From Symsagittifera roscoffensis (taxonomy: Eukaryota; Xenacoelomorpha; Acoela; Convolutidae), in the NCBI RefSeq assembly GCF_963678635.1, contig NC_087063.1, forward strand, positions 72,625,617-72,689,616: 64,000 nt of DNA, in the 5' to 3' direction. The stretch's first letter is position 1. The number at the start of each line of letters is the position of its first letter. The position numbers were made by a program, and so were the translations under genes. The notes below the pieces were generated by a model, which made no database searches, was not told the origin of the DNA, and saw only the letters and a program-made list of their open reading frames with translations. Below, one piece after another: positions 33,459 through 44,550 of this stretch.

Positions 33459-36086
33459 AAATTTTAATTTTTCTCCAACTCCTTTTTCTAATAACCTCCA
33501 ATGAAAACATAAACCCTTCCCCCCGTACAGGACCCCAAGATTTATTAGTAACACATTACGATTGTGAAGAAAACGAACAAAAAACACTACACAAATATGC
33601 AATAAATCAAGTATCACAATGCGAAACAGAACCACAAGCTATAGAAACAACAAATGTAATAGCGACACTTTATTCAAAAGCCCGAGCAACAACAGTTATA
33701 GGATATAAATTCACGGCAACATTTTCTGAAAAGAAAGTACATTGTTCACAAGTCTCAAATGGAAATAAAAACCGACTTGACCACGAATCATTCTACCAGA
33801 GTAATATCGAACGACTTTTACATCTCAATCCCGAAGATTGTAAAAACGAGTTACTAAGACTAAACATCACAAGAAATAAAAACACAGATAGAAAATTAGT
33901 ATATTTCCAAGTTTTTGCAGATTCTGTACATCAAGCAGAACTTGAAAGATATCAAGGACATATAAAATTAGATGAAAAATAGCCATACAACGGCGCACAC
34001 GGAAGATTAACTTATGACATACACGATAAACACTGGATACCACATATTGGTATAAATGACCCATCAAACTGCAAAGCAGACACGAAAAATAAAGGATATC
34101 AAGAAATAATGTTTTTCGATTGGAAAATACAACTCGAAAAAATATAACTCACACGCGATTTATCTGACAACACCATGATCTATCAAGGAATTAGATTACC
34201 CTGTAAAAACGAGCAAGGCTATTGTGACCCTACAACACGAACACAAGCAACAATTGTTTGGTTCCCCGAAGACACATGTACAACATTTCAAGTAGCAAAA
34301 ATACACGCTCGTATGATAAAATTTCACGAAAAATATTTTATACAATCAATTCCATATGAACAAGTCCATCCATCACGAAAACAAAGTTCTAATTTTAGAA
34401 ACATACACAATATAGAAAATAAATTGACACGTTTTCAAATATATCAAGAAACAGAAATCGCATGTAAATACAGAAATCCACTTCACAAAACACAATACTC
34501 CGAGATATTAGTCGAATACGAAAAAGGATTCGACATGACCACTGGAAAAGTAAAAATTGACCCATACGCCACAAGTCACCATATAAACGAAGGAACATCA
34601 TATATACCAGTTGATTTTCAAAAAAGTAAAAGTCAACCTGGTGGACATCTAAAACCCCATGACACTAGAAGCACACGTTTACAAGAACTATCACTAATGA
34701 ATAGTACATATTTCGGTAATATCCACTATGATATTCAACCAGATATGAAATTAGATTACACAATTAGCCGAATTTTTCAAGAAATGTCACTCTCTGAATT
34801 AGAAACACTTCACCAACTATGCGAATTAGAAAGGACACAAATCCTACAATCACTTGCACTAGCAGTATTAAAAATACCCTACGCAGGATATTTACTATCA
34901 GGAAATAGATCAAATTTTTTAGACTACGAAGGCAACATTTTATGGTTTTATACCTGTACCAAAAAAGTATCACCACTATATGTTTTTGAATATAAACGCT
35001 GCTATAAAAGAATCCCTATCTTTTATAAGAATAAAGTACATTTCGTTGACACACTTTCAAGACGAACCTATTTCTGGGATACCGCAGTCCCATGTGGATC
35101 AGAAAATAGCCACAATGTAGTTCAACTGAACCCTGATGAAGATAAATATTACCTTCTTACCCCATATCCCACATTAATGCAATCACTCAAAAAATTTTCA
35201 CCTGAAAGCATAAGAGCTATTGCTCGAAACCCAAATATTGACCTACAATCAATTGGAATATATTCAAAATCCGATATCCAACATCACATTAGAACACAAC
35301 AATTCCAAGAATTATTAACACAAATGGACACTATACAAAGACAATCAATTGACCAAAACTTACGCAAACTTGCCGAAACCGCAGGATTTGCAGATATTTA
35401 TACACAAGACTATAGCGGATAATTTAAAGACATTAAAGACTATATATATCTAAACGGTGAAAAATACAGACCACAAGATATATCACTTATAAATATTTTT
35501 AGCTTTGTTACACTAAAAAATGAAATTCTCAATTTTCTAGGATGGCCCTACTACATCTTAGAAAAATTGACTATTTTATACGCAATGTTTAACTTTATAG
35601 GATTTCTTTTTTCACTCTTAAAAGGAATCTACAATACATGCGCTATACACACACAAGTAAATAGACAAGCAAGTGTAGCACGCATATTATTTGCAGGATT
35701 TTTTGGAATTTTTTCATCATCAATAAACAAAATTCTTTTAGACGCACAAATAAAAGAATACAACACAAAAATAGCAACAAGACAGAACACATACGACGAA
35801 GAACATAACAAGGTACGACGAAGAACATAACAAGGTAGACATAACGCCTACAGCACCACAGTTACCACCCCTACCACATAACCATCCATTATCACTAGTC
35901 CCACGAAATTTTCGAAATTTAGCAATAACACATAATCCAAATTTTAGACCAACCATATCACAAAGTCCCATCCAACATATAATGCCACACCACTCACAAG
36001 ATGAAAATACTTATGAAAAAATTATAGAACAACCCCATACCACCGCTTTTCAGTCTCAAAATAATAATTTTTTTAGCCCACGATGA
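33446..36086 (+). pseudogene. env: env: membrane glycoprotein, broken
   Basis: An envelope-type glycoprotein. It starts at ATG 33446 with a signal peptide (hydrophobic LKILIFLQLLFLI), then a mature N-terminus with a Y-D-C motif and several spaced cysteines and N-glycosylation sequons. A long ectodomain follows. Near the end (about 35570-35730) are hydrophobic stretches (MFNFIGFLFSLL and ILFAGFFGIF) that look like membrane-proximal and transmembrane segments, then a polar tail. In-frame stops: TAG 33980-33982, TAA 34145-34147, TAA 35420-35422. A 22-bp tandem duplication at 35792-35835 shifts the tail frame. Without it the tail stays open to TGA 36084-36086, for 872 codons. The position after pol matches retroviral and errantiviral env. 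The general pattern resembles class III (chuvirus/gB-like) glycoproteins captured by invertebrate retroelements; that assignment is tentative. Confidence 0.7.
35792..35835 (+). repeat. 22-bp tandem duplication in the env tail
   Basis: The two units (35792-35813 and 35814-35835) are identical. The length is not a multiple of three, so it shifts the env frame and creates an early stop at 35828-35830. Confidence 0.9.
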
Positions 36087-37794
36087 GCCGACAACTTGGA
36101 TCCCTACATCGCTCAAACTCCCACCCAACCAACCTCAACACTCCAATTACAATAATTCCACTTTTTGCTTTCCCGCCACCCGATTTCCCAACCAATAATG
36201 TAACATCAGGCATGAATTCAGACACTAATTCACATATCTCAGTTTTATACTCCATTTCACAAGCCCCTTTTCAACCAATCCCGCCAAATAACCCACTTCC
36301 ATCCATTTCTACACCCTCTTATGCTTCACAAGTCACCCCAACCTACTCTTCATTTCATTCAGACCGATCATCCAATTCTCCAGATACTCGCCAAATCTCC
36401 CAGGAACTAGATAATTTTATCACCCTACAACAACAACCCTTCCACCTTGAAAACCCCACTATAAATCAGATTTCATCCACAATAGAATCATCAAACCCAC
36501 CTACCCCTACACCCTCTTCAGCTTATACCGCATCATTGGCACCATCATCCACATCCACCGAATCATCAAATAGCACTAATAGAGCTTATCGCACTTTCAA
36601 AAGAAAATTCCCGAACCATCCATTTCCAACAAAACCAGGAACAGCCCGTGAATATATTAATCACCCAAATCACACTAACACGAAAGATTTTTTAGCAGTC
36701 ACCCTACCTTCATTTCCACAATATACTTTGAACACTCCTAACAACACTAACGAAACACGTAGTTTTGTAGATGAACAAGTTTTAATGCCTACACTTCATT
36801 GGACATCATATTATCATTTTACTAACCCCCTTTGCCTACCTTTATCTAATACTCACATCGATATAGAAAGAAATCAAGATATGCTATATCGACTCACCAC
36901 ATCACTAACACATAGACAATTTACTTATATAGGATATAAAAAGTCACTAAAAACACACACTGCACCCCGAGCTAACGAATACACGCTAGAATATTACGAT
37001 CACAACATCATCCGAGCTAACCAAGACCAATTTTTAGATGATGACCGTTTCGCTAACCCACAAATCACAGCAAAATTCTTCATCAAAACACCATATGTAT
37101 TTACACTCAATATATTTGATCGCAAATTCGATCACATCATTTCTGAAGCACTAACCGACACACAAGCTTACGAAAGTTTTAAAGAAAAATTTCAATTATT
37201 TTCACTAACCTTTCATTTCATTGCACCACATGAGCGCGATTTGCACTGTTCACACGACATTATATTACGCACTAAACAAACCCACACATATACATATTAT
37301 CGCTTCATACAAAATTATTTGATCTACACACTCCATCAAGACAACCACACCACCGTTTTCAATTTATTAACTCTAAGTACACTTCACCATTTTTTCTTAA
37401 CTTCACATATTGCATCAAAGATACTAACCTTCACGGTATTCTTCGCAATTATGATCCCATACCCCAAATGTATATTTTTTGTCCCATCACGAAGACCTTC
37501 AACGCAGAAGAATCCAGACCCTTCCTTATCCCCCATGAATTTATTCAACCTATAGAAATCCCAATATTAGAATTCATCCACAACACTAAATACAATCACA
37601 AATTATATAATCTCATCCAAAACACACCTTATGATTTTGCAGTTGGCACTGAAGAACTAAAAACCATTAAAGCACTTCAATTGCTTTGGCCACTGCTTCA
37701 AACTAAAAACATCATTCGCATACTAGCAAAATTACTCACTAACTCCGACATAATACACGACATCTTCCCCCATGGTTTTTTCCCCGAAGACTAA
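36083..37794 (+). pseudogene. ORF D: Ser/Thr/Pro-rich accessory protein, broken
   Basis: Its ATG (36083-36085) overlaps the env TGA as ATGA. About 190 residues rich in Ser, Thr, Pro and Asn lead to a basic motif (YRTFKRKF), then a more regular domain of about 370 residues with many Tyr, Phe and His. A frameshift at the T-run 37390-37395 moves the end into another frame. The original product was about 570 residues, ending at TAA 37792-37794. No known family was recognised. There is no signal peptide, so it is probably cytosolic or nuclear. The position suggests translation from the same mRNA as env, by reinitiation or leaky scanning. Confidence 0.55.
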
Positions 37795-37803
37795 CAGGTA
37801 AGT
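37795..37803 (+). promoter_or_regulatory. Consensus 5' splice site after ORF D
   Basis: CAG/GTAAGTAT starts immediately after the ORF D stop codon. A candidate acceptor lies at 38884, which would remove an intron of about 1.09 kb. Confidence 0.4.
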
Positions 37804-38884
37804 ATAATTTATACATATTCTTAACTAATGAATTCAAATTAAAAAACTAACCATTCTTTATCCATGTCTCATTTAGATTTTTAGTCTTCATCTCACGATC
37901 ATCTGCAAAATACACAAAAGAAAAATAAAAAATAGAAAACTTCATCAAATTGATCCAAACTCTAATAATCTTTTGCACCAGCTAAATTAAAAAAAATTCA
38001 TACCAATGTAGTAAATTAATTTTTAAATTATTTCCCTAAAGCAGTAATTCTAATAATGATGAAAATTTGTAACTTAATTTTTCCCCAAAACTAGCAGTAA
38101 AATTGAAATTCTATGTAATAAATTGATAAGACGAAAATGCAGTACTAACCTTTTGATATTTTCATTCACTCGCACAAGAATTCTATCCAAACTCGCACAG
38201 CTCGCCCACGAAGAATTGTTTAAATAAAGAATTTCAGTTTCAAGCTTTCACACTCAACAACTCTAACACACGATAACAAGTTTCAAACTTTCCTTTAACC
38301 CGGTTGGAAAGGAATTATATACTAAACAAAACTAACCAACGCAGCTGACTAAACACCACAACACATAGAATAACAGCATGACTAAGAAAAGGAAACCAAC
38401 GGTACCCAAACCGGACTAACCCAGTTTAAAACTGGATAATTTATTCTTTTGAAGACTATTATAAAGTCAAAGAAAGAAATAATAAATTACAAAAAAGTCG
38501 AAAGACAAACCCATACCAAAAACAATTTGATTTTTGAAAAAAGGACACAACCAACGAAACATAAGAAAAACCACAATAAACCCAACATAAAAAGTTATCA
38601 CATAACAGGACCTCTCACAGAAACCGCACGAAATCATACTCCCACTCCTGGCCTAACCCACCAGAGAGGACGTCCTGAGCATGCTCTATAGCCGGCCTAA
38701 CCCACCGCGCTACATCCACGCTTTGTGACCACACTTCTATTTTTAATAAGAGGCACTCAAGGGTGAGTAACTCTTCAAAATAACCGAACTAAAACAAAAA
38801 GCTTTTGTGAAAACAAATAACCAAAAACATAATTAAAACACCAAACTAATAAAAATTTTATAAATTGTAAATTATACCTTGCAG

Positions 38885-39187
38885 TATATAGATCAGCATA
38901 CAACACCAAAGACGAACATCCAAAGACAAAATGACCCCACTACACTCGAAAAAGAATGGCCAACCACAATCAATATGCCGCCCACAATCACAACTCAAAG
39001 GATTTAGAGTACGACTTGACTTCGCAGAAAAGGACTTCATTGAACTAGAACAATGACCACCTCGATGTTCAAGTATACGTACAGATCCGAGTAACCAGGC
39101 ATCCCCTCTACGCACAATCTCCACGCCATTCCCAGACAAGGTCAACCCAAAAGAAGTTCTCTACATGGAACAGAAAAACCTGTCATA
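38885..39187 (+). pseudogene. Possible small tail ORF (ORF E), weak
   Basis: After the acceptor-like site at 38884, one frame is open from about 38893 apart from a TGA at 39052-39054, ending at a TAG near 39187. It contains GFRVRLDFAEKDFIELEQ and then a Pro/Ser-rich part. It has an ATG at about 38929. Composition is less A-biased than the main ORFs, and competing frames on both strands exist. Confidence 0.25.
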
Positions 39188-39385
39188 GCCAACCATTCTG
39201 AAATCAGATTTGAGTTTGTTGCGAAAACCCAGTCGTTGTCATGAGAAGACACAGCGATTGAACCTGGAACTTCTCTAACAAGAGAACCCAGAAGAAATAT
39301 GATGTTCGCCAAACACCAACGTCCATCATCCATCCTTTGAATTGCAGAAAGACTATTCTAAAAAACTCTGTAAAACCCGGATGGG

Positions 39386-39796
39386 TGGAACCTGATCTAA
39401 ACTACATTTTATGATTGGATAAATTAGATATTTTACCACTGTAAAGTATTTAAAATTAACCAATCATGATCCATCTAACTAACAACCCACTTATTTGTAA
39501 GTGCTGAAATTACTTGTAATTTCAGCACCAGAGAGATTTGAATTTAACTTAGAACTTAGTTGCCTCTCCAAAAGGAACTTCAGCAGCCGCAATAAACCAG
39601 TATACCCTAGATCTATTGAGCCTAGCAGAGACTAGTTAAACAACCTGAGACTAGATAGTATAAGAGTAAGATTAGGATCGGTATTAGACTAAGAAGTTGC
39701 ACGAATCTATCCGGCCGAAAATAAGATAGCGTGACGAGCAGACGGTGTACCCTATCCGAAATTACTCTATGAGTTAACCACATCGGTCCTAACTCA
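39386..39796 (+). repeat. 3' LTR (411 bp)
   Basis: Same limits as the 5' LTR, with three substitutions (39454, 39558, 39606). It carries the palindrome at 39501-39528 and AATAAA at 39591-39596. Confidence 0.95.
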
Positions 39797-41665
39797 CAAA
39801 GAACGATATCAGGTTTGGCAGATACCATTAATGTGCCCATTTGCAACCGGTCCGGAAACAGAAGCTATAAAAACGTTTAAATATAATCTACAGATAATGT
39901 CGAAAACGAAAAATCAAGGTTGGAAAAAAGTTGAGAGCAATCACGGCCCAACTGCATTGAAAGATATTTCAATTAGATGAAAATTGCATCGAGAAAAAAT
40001 TCTAGAAACAAAATAATGTTTACGGAAATTTTTGGTGTAAGTAGACTATCAGAAGCGGAAAAATAGGATGCGAAAATTTACATGATTGTGATCACAAAAA
40101 AAGTTAGCGTGGAAGTAATTTCGGTTTCCACTTTTCTTAAATTTAAACATCCTAACGTCACATAAAAATTCCAACTACCTTCTATTGTCTCAGCAAACAG
40201 AATTCACTACATTTTAAAGCCATTCCAATATCGTAAGAATGTTTTCATCCGATATAAAACATCCTGAACACTTATGTCAGAAGGGACTTTGGTAAACAAA
40301 GAACGAAGGAAGAATTTTTGTCGTTTTTATCCCTGACATTTCGCGTAAATTTTCAACTTCAACTGATTTTTGCAATATTTCGGGTTGTTCAAATGATGCA
40401 AACAAAAGAAGCAATTATTTCATTGAAATTCAACATCATTTTAACTATTCAACAATATTTGACTTTAAATGGGTTTCGAGATGTTTTGAGCCGGTACAGA
40501 AAATTATAAAAAGGTTATACCAATAAGCCGAAAGGCTATTGATTGTTCCGTTTAAAAAACATTTTCCCTCTGAAACCTATAACACGATCGCTTTGCCTTT
40601 TTTCGAATTATTGGCATTAAAACGCAAATTTAAAGGGTTTTCCTTTTCCTAGTTCAAAACTTTCATCCCAGCAAAAGGCCAATTGTTCTAAAACTAAATT
40701 TCTATGCACAAGTGACAATTTAGCGCTGATTGCGTTTTTTGGAGTGTTCACAAAGCCGGCAAAAATTCAGACAGAACTAAAATTTGATTTTTAAAAAAGA
40801 TATTGTTTTGAATTTTTTCATTTGAAAAGCAAAAATTTTTCTTCTCTGTGAATTTGTGACCATTCGATGCATCATTTAAAAAACGATTTTGTTGTGAGGT
40901 GTCACTTTACAAGCCTACCAATACTTTCCACGTAACATTGTGGTCTCCGCTGAACTAAGAGCGGATGCCTAAAACTCATCTTTTGACACTATTTGTTCTT
41001 CAAGGTTTGGCAACACGTTTTCTATAAAAATGAAGCTAAAAAAGAGAACCAGCTCGACAGTTTCCTTTTTTTTTTTGGTTTGAAACAGTTTCTGTAGCAA
41101 GCCTTCTGATTTTGGTGAACGGTCATATCATAGGTTTCGCCGGTCTTTTTTTTCAAAGACAGGGAAGGCAAGACTTATAAGGCCAACGCTACATCGTGAT
41201 TAGTGTCGTATGTCACTTTGAGACTCAGTTCTTTATGTTTTCATATGTAACTCTGTGAGAGATCGAAAAAATAATCCGAATAGGCATTCCGGTTTTGTTA
41301 GGACAACTTGCTGAAAATTTATCAAAATTTGTTCAGGCCTGCAGTTTGGTGATAAATCAATCAAAACCTGTAAAATTCTTTATAGATTTTTACAGTTTTA
41401 AATGGGAAGAAAGCGTACCTGCGAGCTGATGCGATCGCAGATATACTAATAAGAATTGAACATAGCTGAAACAAATTTTAGAAAGCACAAACAATTGCGC
41501 AATGGGGAGGGTTGGAAAATTTACATCTACATACTTGTGTGTGCGTGAGAGCGTTTCTTTGATTTTTATAATTGAAGGACCAAATTGAGCTGCCATTTCA
41601 TTAAATAATGACAAAAGAGCACTCAAAACTACGAGTTTGAGTCACTCTCTTTCTCTTTCTCTCTA

Positions 41666-41710
<45 letters not shown>

Positions 41711-42533
41711 CTTTCTCTTTCTCACTGAGCTCTTTTCAATGCATGATGACGTTTCGGTTGTCTATTTTTCCTGCTGAATTATCATGATAATGCTCTTCTT
41801 GCATCTCGATCATTTTTGTTTTTTTTCTCGGTTTTTCAATGGTACTTTTATCAAGTCCAGTTTTTGAAAACACATTTTGTTTTGCTTGAATTGAAATTCG
41901 TGAAACATTCGCAGAAAAAATGTTTTGTCTATAGAAATCGAAAGAAGCCTTTATCATAGTGTGTTCATAGTGTTACGTTTATTTATGAATTGGGTACAGC
42001 ATAAAATGCCAGTCATAATTTTATGTTTGTGAGAAACAAAACGTCAGATTAATTTGAATTAGCTTAGGTGGGTTTTTAGGTAAATCATGTTGTTTAGTGA
42101 AACATCTAATTGAAACTCAATTACGAATTACAAACGTGTTGACAAGAATCTTAATTATTTTAGAAAGCCTCATGTTAGGCAATTAAGGATTTCATAAGTT
42201 TTTTTTTCATTGTTATATTATAAAATACGAGTTAAATTGTTGCTTTTAAAGTGTTAAGTAGTAAATTGACTAGCTAGTAAAGTTTATAAAGTTAAATTAT
42301 TTGTTATTAAATAGTAAGACTTCATGAAATCATATCAAATGAGCGTTATCTTTAGTCATGGATAAATGGCCGCTATTCATTTTTCGGTCGCTGTTGGTAC
42401 AAAACGTTTGATCATTGTTAGTATACTTTTAGAAGATGTAAGTTGGATAGTTAATCTTTATCCGCAACGTAAAAGGACAATCAAACAAACCGTTCACCAT
42501 TTTACAAAAAAAAATAGAAAAAAATCTTTGAGT
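39797..42533. repeat. Tandem unit A, right part (2.8-kb segment)
   Basis: It continues the unit cut by the LTR element and aligns along its length with 42624-45335, with frequent substitutions and small indels. Open frames on either strand are not kept between copies, apart from about 55 codons on the minus strand. It contains a CT microsatellite. Confidence 0.8.
41644..41726. repeat. CT microsatellite
   Basis: Almost pure CT dinucleotides at 41674-41708 within a longer pyrimidine run. Confidence 0.95.
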
Positions 42534-43699
42534 GAAGCTTTTGTCGCTTTTCTTAATGGTGACAATTCACGCTGCTTAACGCGATGTCATGCGTGATGCT
42601 GTAACAATTCACGCTTCAAGAAGTAAAGACCAATATCAGGTTTAGCAGATACCAATATTGTGCCGATTTGCAACCGTTCCAGATGCAGAAGCTATAAAAA
42701 ATTATGTCGGAAACGTGTAAATATAATCTACAGATAATGTCAAAAAGGAAAAAATCAAGGTTGGAAAAAAGCTCAGAGCAATCATGGCCCAACTGCATTG
42801 AAAGATATTTCAATTAGATAAAAACTGCATTAAGAAAAAATTCTTGAAAAAAAATTGTATAAGAAAGTTCTTTGGTGTAACTAGACTATCAGGAGCGGAA
42901 AACATAGAGGCGAAAATTCGCATGAATGTGATCACAAAAAAATTAGCGTGGAAGTGAAATGGGTTCCCATTTTTCTTAAACTTAAACATCTTAAAGTCAA
43001 ATAAAAAAAAACTTCAACTACCTCTTATTGTCTCAGCAAACAAAAATCACTACATTTTAAAGCCATTCCAATATCGTAAAATTGTTTTCATCCGAAATGA
43101 AAAGAACACTTATGTCAAAGGCGACTTTTGTAAACGTCAAAAACTGAAGGAAGAACTTTTTTGTCGTTTTTAGCACAAACATTTTGCGTAAAATTTAACA
43201 CAAACTGATTTTTGCAATATTTCGGTTTAATCAATTGATGCAAACAAAAGAGGCAAAACTTTCATTAAAATTCAAAATCCTTTTAACTATTCAACAATAT
43301 TTGACTTTAAATGAGTATCGAGATGTTTTGAGCCGGTAAAGAGAATAAAAAAGGTTACACCAATAAGCCGAAAGACTATTGATTGTTCCGTTTAAAAACA
43401 TTCTCCCACTGAAATCTATAAAACAATCGCTTTGCCTTTTTTCGAATTTTTGGCATAAAAACGCAAATCTAAAGGGTTTCCTTTTCCCTAGTTCAAAACT
43501 ATCGTCCCAGCAAAAAGCCAATTGTCCCAGTAAAAAATTTCTATGCACAAATGACAGTTTAGAGCTTATTGCGTTTCTTGGAGTGTTCACAAAGCCCGCA
43601 AAAACTCAGACCGAACTAAAATTTGATTTTTAAAAAAGAAATGATTTTAAAAATATTTGAAATAGTTTAAACAGATTTAACATCATCTCAATAATATGC

Positions 43700-43843
43700 A
43701 AAGTGACAACTCAGTACAAAGTCTTGGTTTTTTTGATGCCTCGAATGGCCACAGATTCACAGAGAAGAAAAATTTTTTAAACTTTGAATCTGTGGCCATT
43801 CGATGCATCAAAAAACCAAGATTTTGTACTGAGGTGTCACTTT
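43700..43843. repeat. About 62-bp inverted repeat present only in unit B
   Basis: The left arm 43700-43762 and right arm 43782-43843 are complementary with only a few mismatches, including CTTGGTTTTTTGATGC and AATGGCCACAGATTCA, around a 19-bp A-rich loop. Unit A has only the right-arm sequence (about 40860-40910). Confidence 0.75.
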
Positions 43844-44503
43844 GGAAGCCGACTAATACTTTTCACGTATTATTTTGGTATCCGCTGAAACAAGAGCGGA
43901 TGCCTAAAACCCATCTTTTGACAGCATTTGTTCTTCAAGGTTTGGCAACACGTTTTCTATAAAGATGAAGCTAAACAAGAGAACCAGTTCGACAGTTTCT
44001 TTTTGTGGTTTCAAACAGTCTCTGTCGCAAGCATTCTGATTTTGCTGAACGGTCATATCACAGGCTTCGCCGATCTTTTTTTAAATACCGGGAAGGCAAG
44101 ACTTATAGGGCCAACGCTAAACCGTGATTGGTGTCGTAGGTCACTTTGAGACCCAGTTTTTCATTTTTCCTATGTAACTCTGTGAGAGATCGAAAAAATA
44201 ACCCGAGTAGGCATTACGGTTTTGTTAGGACAACTTGCTTAACATTTATCAAAATTTGTTGAGGACTGCAGTTTGGTGATAAATCAATCAAAACCTGCAA
44301 AGATCTATTATACCTTTTTTCAGTTTTAAATGGGGAGGAAGCGTACCTGCGAGCTGATGCGACACCAGATATACTAATAAGAACTGAACATAGCTGAAAC
44401 AAATTTTAAAAATCCCAAACAATTGCGCAAGGGGGATAGTTGGAACATTTTCATCTAGATGCTTGTGTGTGCGTGAGAGCGTTTCTTGAAGGACAAATTG
44501 AGC

Positions 44504-44504
44504 T

Positions 44505-44535
<31 letters not shown>

Positions 44536-44550
44536 TTCTCTTTCTCACTG
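44504..44550. repeat. CT microsatellite in unit B
   Basis: The counterpart of the microsatellite in unit A, shorter here. Confidence 0.9.

Larger units (their letters stand above)
37795..39385 (+). other. 3' tail of the LTR element
   Basis: Mostly A-rich and non-coding. It contains a perfect 5' splice site CAG/GTAAGTAT (junction 37797/37798), a palindrome CCAGTTTAAAACTGG at 38421-38435, a good acceptor-like ACCTTGCAG at 38884, and a possible small coding stretch after it. Base composition becomes more balanced from about 38880 to the LTR. Only a short purine run (GGATGGG) precedes the 3' LTR, so the polypurine tract is weak. Confidence 0.5.
20968..39796 (+). mobile_element. 18.8-kb Ty3/Gypsy-type env-bearing LTR retroelement
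   Basis: The boundaries are two 411-bp direct LTRs starting TGGAACCTG and ending CTAACTCA. Flanks are TAAA (20964-20967) and CAAA (39797-39800); the uninterrupted paralogous site at 42624-42627 reads TAAA, so a 4-bp target duplication with one later change fits. The Pol order protease, RT, RNase H, integrase, with a GPY/F-like integrase tail, places it in Ty3/Gypsy. A separate env downstream makes it errantivirus-like in plan. It is far longer than the usual 5-9 kb because of a long Gag, ORFs A, C and D, a 1.2-kb leader and a 1.6-kb tail. The + strand of the interior is strikingly A-rich and G-poor. At least twelve lesions (stops and frameshifts) make this copy defective. Confidence 0.95.

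Noticed and set aside
23278-37395. Programmed frameshifting or stop-codon reassignment to explain the broken ORFs
   Set aside because: All three stop codons occur, shifts go in both directions and at unrelated sites, and no slippery site plus structure was apparent; decay or sequence error is simpler.
38660-38720. tRNA-like stretch on the minus strand of the element tail (GGTGGGTTAGGCC near TAGAGCATGCTC)
   Set aside because: Only a vague A-box resemblance; no cloverleaf with acceptor stem and T-arm could be made.
41250-41360. Transporter-like peptide IRIGIPVLLGQLAENLSKF in unit A
   Set aside because: Short, no further motifs, and the unit B copy has a stop inside it.
43379-43633. 84-codon + strand ORF in unit B
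   Set aside because: The matching part of unit A has indels and stops that break the frame.
41390-44548. Minus-strand frames in units A and B sharing about 55 codons (around CFSYVQFLLVYL)
   Set aside because: Substitutions fall at many amino-acid positions and the ends differ; one includes the CT microsatellite. Not enough for a gene.
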